From Alteribacillus iranensis (GTDB lineage: Bacteria > Bacillota > Bacilli > Bacillales > Marinococcaceae): a DNA stretch of 64,000 nucleotides. Within the stretch, counting starts at the first letter, position 1; each line of letters opens with the position of its first letter. Both the position numbers and the translations under genes were made by a program. The DNA lies in assembly GCF_900113025.1 (NCBI RefSeq), contig NZ_FONT01000001.1, positions 310,001 to 374,000 of the forward strand, read 5' to 3'. Under the pieces are notes generated by a model. It did no database searches. It was not told where the DNA came from and saw only the letters and a list, made by a program, of their open reading frames with translations. Below, one piece after another: positions 61,248 through 64,000 of this stretch.

Positions 61248-62069
61248 ATGAATGACACCGGCTGCAGTGTGTTGAAAAGTTGTAAATTCGTTTGTCGTGT
61301 CCTAGTCTGTGGCGGGCTAGTATTTATGCTTGGATTAGGACAAACTATAGCTGAAGAGACGAGTGAAACGACGAAATTAAATACGGTTGCTGAAAAGGCG
61401 AAAGTATTAGAGCAACTAATAAAAGACGGGGAATATGAAGAAGCGAAACAGATTTACAATTGGATGAAAGAACAGTGGCCAACGGTGAATTTTGAAGCCC
61501 ATCAATTGAATGTTCATCAAATGGCTGAGCTATTGAGGGCATTTGAACGGACGAGTGAGTCTGTGACTAGTGTGGATGCAGCCCAGCATATTCGTCTCCG
61601 TTATGCGACTTCGTTTCGTTTAGCTTTAGACGCTGCTATCAGTGAACACCATCCATTATGGAAGAAATATGCCGAGCACTCATTAACGATACTTGATAAA
61701 GTAGAGGATCATCTCATGCAAGGTCAGAAAGAAGCCGCTTTACAAGCCTATCAGGAGTGGCGCCGTCAATTCGAAGTGATCCGTTCAGCTGTGTACATTG
61801 GTGAGGAAGAAGGATATGCTCCATTTGCATCGTACCTGAGCTATTTAGATAATCACTCCAAATGGATAGAAAAAGAGGACCCTCAAGACATTAAAGAATT
61901 AAGAAAAAAGGTAACCCAATTAATTAACGGGGACTATGAGAAGTCGAATGTAGATCCATCTTTATGGCTGGTTATTATTACGATTGGTAGTGTGATTGTC
62001 TCTTCATTAACTTACACGGGTTGGAAAAAATACAAAGGGGAGAAAAGCAGGCAGCAATTAAGAGACTGA
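61248..62069 (+). CDS. ypjB: Sporulation protein YpjB
   Basis: 273 residues. N-terminal signal/anchor (VLVCGGLVFMLGLGQTIA), a helical extracellular domain, and a C-terminal membrane span (SLWLVIITIGSVIVSSLTYTG, two halves) followed by a short basic tail. The topology and position between ypjA and ypjC match B. subtilis YpjB, a spore-related membrane protein of unknown mechanism. GGAGGGG before the ATG. Confidence 0.83.
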   Translation: MNDTGCSVLKSCKFVCRVLVCGGLVFMLGLGQTIAEETSETTKLNTVAEKAKVLEQLIKDGEYEEAKQIYNWMKEQWPTVNFEAHQLNVHQMAELLRAFERTSESVTSVDAAQHIRLRYATSFRLALDAAISEHHPLWKKYAEHSLTILDKVEDHLMQGQKEAALQAYQEWRRQFEVIRSAVYIGEEEGYAPFASYLSYLDNHSKWIEKEDPQDIKELRKKVTQLINGDYEKSNVDPSLWLVIITIGSVIVSSLTYTGWKKYKGEKSRQQLRD

Positions 62070-62179
62070 AATTTTCAATATTTGATCATAAATCGTTGAG
62101 GCATCATCGTTGACTTTCTTTGACGTACTAAATAAAATAATAGAAGAGGATAATAAAAAGATTTCCAAGGAGGCAGGAA

Positions 62180-62857
62180 ATGGGAATTTGGATCTTGTAT
62201 ATAGCCGCATTATTGATCATCCCCATTTGGGCACAAGTAAAAGTAAAAAAAGCGTACAATAAATATTCGAAAGTCACGAATTCTTCCGGCATGACAGGAG
62301 CGGAAGTCGCACGAAAAATTTTACAAGATAATGGAATTTTTGATGTTTCAGTAGAACCTGTGAAAGGTCAATTAAGTGACCACTATGATCCTAGAGCTAA
62401 GGTGGTTCGTCTGTCTGAAGATAACTATTATGGTCATAGTGTAGCAGGGCAGGCAGTGGCTGCCCACGAAGTTGGACATGCTATTCAAGACGCAGAGGAT
62501 TATGCTTTTCTTCGTTTCCGACATGCTTTAGTGCCAGTCGCGAATTTAGGGTCGAACTTCTCCTTTTTCCTCATTTTAGGAGGGATTTTGTTCCAGGCAA
62601 GCGGTATGCTGTTGGCTGGTATCGTATTCATGGCGGCAGCCGTTCTGTTTCAACTTGTTACCTTACCTGTTGAATTCAATGCCTCAAATCGGGCGATGGA
62701 ACAAATCGTCTCTACCGGTATCATCCGTAACGAAGAAGAGAGAGAAACCCGAAAAGTATTAGATGCTGCCGCACTCACTTATGTAGCTGCCGCATTAGTT
62801 GCTGTCTTAGAGCTTGTACGGTTTGTTTATATGTATTTCTTGATGAACGAAGAATAA
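62180..62857 (+). CDS. yugP: Zinc metallopeptidase, YugP type
   Basis: 225 residues. An N-terminal anchor (LYIAALLIIPIWAQV), zinc motif AAHEVGHAIQDAEDYAFLR (HExxH), two membrane spans (SFFLILGGILFQASGML, GIVFMAAAVLFQLVTLP) followed by VEFNASNRAMEQI, and a last span. This is the neutral zinc metallopeptidase family of YugP. Substrate unknown. AAGGAGG before the ATG. In B. subtilis yugP is located elsewhere, so its place between ypjB and ypjC is a local difference. Confidence 0.88.
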   Translation: MGIWILYIAALLIIPIWAQVKVKKAYNKYSKVTNSSGMTGAEVARKILQDNGIFDVSVEPVKGQLSDHYDPRAKVVRLSEDNYYGHSVAGQAVAAHEVGHAIQDAEDYAFLRFRHALVPVANLGSNFSFFLILGGILFQASGMLLAGIVFMAAAVLFQLVTLPVEFNASNRAMEQIVSTGIIRNEEERETRKVLDAAALTYVAAALVAVLELVRFVYMYFLMNEE

Positions 62858-62862
62858 AAAAA

Positions 62863-63001
62863 GAAAAGCGAAAGCGCCTAGCTCACGAGCGACAAGCACT
62901 GGAAGGACTTTGACAGAAGTCGCTTTTCGGCTTCTGCAAAGGCCTGAAGTGACCTCGAGCGAGTAGGCGCTGAAGCTAGACATCACTCCATGAATGCTTT
63001 C
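62863..63001 (-). repeat. TCTAGCTTCAGGCGCC-family repeat, copy 4 (inverted)
   Basis: Reads GAAAAGCGAAAGCGCCTAGC to TAGGCGCTGAAGCTAGACATCACTCC on the plus strand, the reverse of the copies at 18214 and 44125, including the GGAGTGATGTCTAGC end. It separates yugP from its terminator. Confidence 0.85.
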
Positions 63002-63016
63002 TTATCTTTCCGGAAT

Positions 63017-63052
63017 AACTGCTCGGTCTATAAAAGGACGAGCAGTTTTTTT
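63017..63052 (+). terminator. Terminator downstream of yugP
   Basis: AACTGCTCG/CGAGCAGTT perfect stem with a 13-nt loop and seven T on the plus strand. Confidence 0.9.
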
Positions 63053-63076
63053 ATTGTTTGGTTCTGGAATGATTAT

Positions 63077-63952
63077 CTACGTAACTCGCAAAGGCTTTTT
63101 GTTTTCGTCCATCGTAAACCCTTCTCCCATAACGTCTTGGACATCATTGACAGTGACGAAAGCATGAGGATCCAGCTGTTCGACTACATTTTTCAGGCGA
63201 ATTAATTCATTTCTGCCCACGACACAGTACAGCACTTCTTTTTCTGACCCAGTAAACGTCCCTTTTCCTTGCAAGAGAGTAGCCCCTCGTTCCATTTTTT
63301 TTAAGATCGCTTCCGAAATTTCTTCCGTATTCTCTGAAATGATAAAGGCAGCTTTTGCAGAATAAGCACCTTGCTGAATGACATCGATCACTTTAGAGGC
63401 GATAAACACCGCCAATATGGTATACATCATTTCTCGATAATCCAAATATATAAGAGAACTTATGATGACAAGGGAGTCAAAGACAAACATGGTACGCCCC
63501 ATGCTCCAGCCAAAGTAATGAAAACCAAGCTTAGCGATAATGTCGACACCCCCGGTCGTTCCTCCGTATCTGAATACTATTCCTAACCCTGTACCGAGAA
63601 AGGCACCGGCAAATAGTGCTGCCAGCGTCATATCTTCATGCAAAGGAAGGTTTAGTAACGGGTAGTCCTGGAACAACCATAAAAATAATGAAATGCTTAA
63701 TGTACCGATTACCGTATAAACGAAAACCGTTTTTCCAAGTAGCTTCCAACCGATGAAAAACAGCGGGATGTTTAATACTAAGTTAGATATGGCAGGATTT
63801 ATAGTGAATATAAAATATAAAATTAATGTAATGCCTGTAAAACCGCCATCAGCCAAATTATTCTCCATGTTAAAATAAACGAGACCAAAAGACATAATGG
63901 CGGAACCGAGGATGATAAAAGCTATGTTTTTGGCATGTTTCCAGAGCAACAT
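63077..63952 (-). CDS. ypjC: YitT family membrane protein YpjC
   Basis: 291 residues. The first 190 residues hold five or so membrane spans of the YitT/DUF161 type (IAFIILGSAIMSFGLVYFN, GTGLGIVFRYGGTTGGVDII in part). The C-terminal 90 residues form the soluble DUF2179 domain (EEISEAILKKMERGATLLQG, CVVGRNELIRLKN, DPHAFVTVNDV). Function unknown. AAGGAGG lies upstream of the ATG at 63952. B. subtilis has it after ypjB in the same direction; here it is inverted relative to ypjB, with yugP and a repeat between. Confidence 0.88.
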   Translation of the reverse strand: MLLWKHAKNIAFIILGSAIMSFGLVYFNMENNLADGGFTGITLILYFIFTINPAISNLVLNIPLFFIGWKLLGKTVFVYTVIGTLSISLFLWLFQDYPLLNLPLHEDMTLAALFAGAFLGTGLGIVFRYGGTTGGVDIIAKLGFHYFGWSMGRTMFVFDSLVIISSLIYLDYREMMYTILAVFIASKVIDVIQQGAYSAKAAFIISENTEEISEAILKKMERGATLLQGKGTFTGSEKEVLYCVVGRNELIRLKNVVEQLDPHAFVTVNDVQDVMGEGFTMDENKKPLRVT

Positions 63953-64000
63953 ACAGGATCCTCCTTTTTTCCATCTATGTAGAGCTATTATAGAAAAAAG

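Overview
The window comes from the chromosome of an endospore-forming, low-to-mid GC Firmicute of the family Bacillaceae, probably a halotolerant or halophilic genus. The reasons are forespore and mother-cell genes (sleB, ypeB, spoIVA, a SpoVIF-like gene, ypjB), a bacillithiol-system reductase (ypdA), TRAP control of trp, a menaquinol b6c complex with a covalent-haem cysteine in cytochrome b, and acidic protein tails. Gene order largely follows the Bacillus subtilis serA-fer-recQ-gudB-ypdA-ansA, sleB-ypeB-cmk-rpsA-der-gpsA-spoIVA-folE-mtrB-hepS-menG-hepT-ndk and aro/trp-ypiA-qcrABC-ypjABC blocks. I cannot name a species. || Layout: 1-2.7 kb is the end of a cobalamin salvage operon (cobQ-cobS-cobC-cobU-pduO). 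2.7-5.0 kb is an accessory island: a 226-bp MITE-like repeat, a possible small membrane peptide, a DnaD-type replication initiator with internal iteron-like repeats, and a remnant of a DnaC-like loader. 5-18 kb holds serA with a long leader containing an attenuator-like terminator, a LysM/M14 endopeptidase, ppa, fer, ypbB-recQ, yhfH, ypbG, ypbH, gudB, ypdA and ansA. 18.5-25.5 kb is an S-box (SAM riboswitch) methionine operon (metI, yitJ, cobalamin-dependent metH). 25.6-38.7 kb carries germination, nucleotide, phospholipid, translation and sporulation genes (sleB to spoIVA). 39.3-43.6 kb is folE-mtrB-hepS-menG-hepT-ndk. 44.3-55.4 kb is the aromatic supraoperon aroC-aroB-aroH-[TRAP leader]-trpEDCFBA-hisC-tyrA. 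56.4-64 kb is ypiA-ypiF-qcrABC-ypjA-ypjB, a YugP-type metallopeptidase and, on the minus strand, ypjC. || How they work together: B12 salvage at the left edge supplies the cofactor needed by MetH. MtrB made from the folE operon is the tryptophan sensor for the GAG/UAG array ahead of trpE. HepS, HepT and MenG make the menaquinone oxidised by QcrABC. SleB and YpeB are the cortex-lytic germination pair. || Intergenic space is rich in dispersed repeats: a GGTTCT-ended MITE-like family, a TCTAGCTTCAGGCGCC family, GCCTGCGGGA-type GC-rich repeats, and arrays of very short hairpin modules. They cluster where genes expected from B. subtilis synteny (hbs, cheR, aroE, ypfA/ypfB) are missing. The most interesting undescribed candidates are a roughly 100-nt promoter-to-terminator RNA with a CU-rich loop (55.97-56.07 kb), an attenuator in the serA leader, a multibranched 143-bp structured element before der, the modular mini-hairpin arrays, and a phage-like origin embedded in the DnaD-type gene. 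No rRNA, tRNA, complete IS element or CRISPR array was seen. All functional calls come from reading motifs and gene order; no database search was run.
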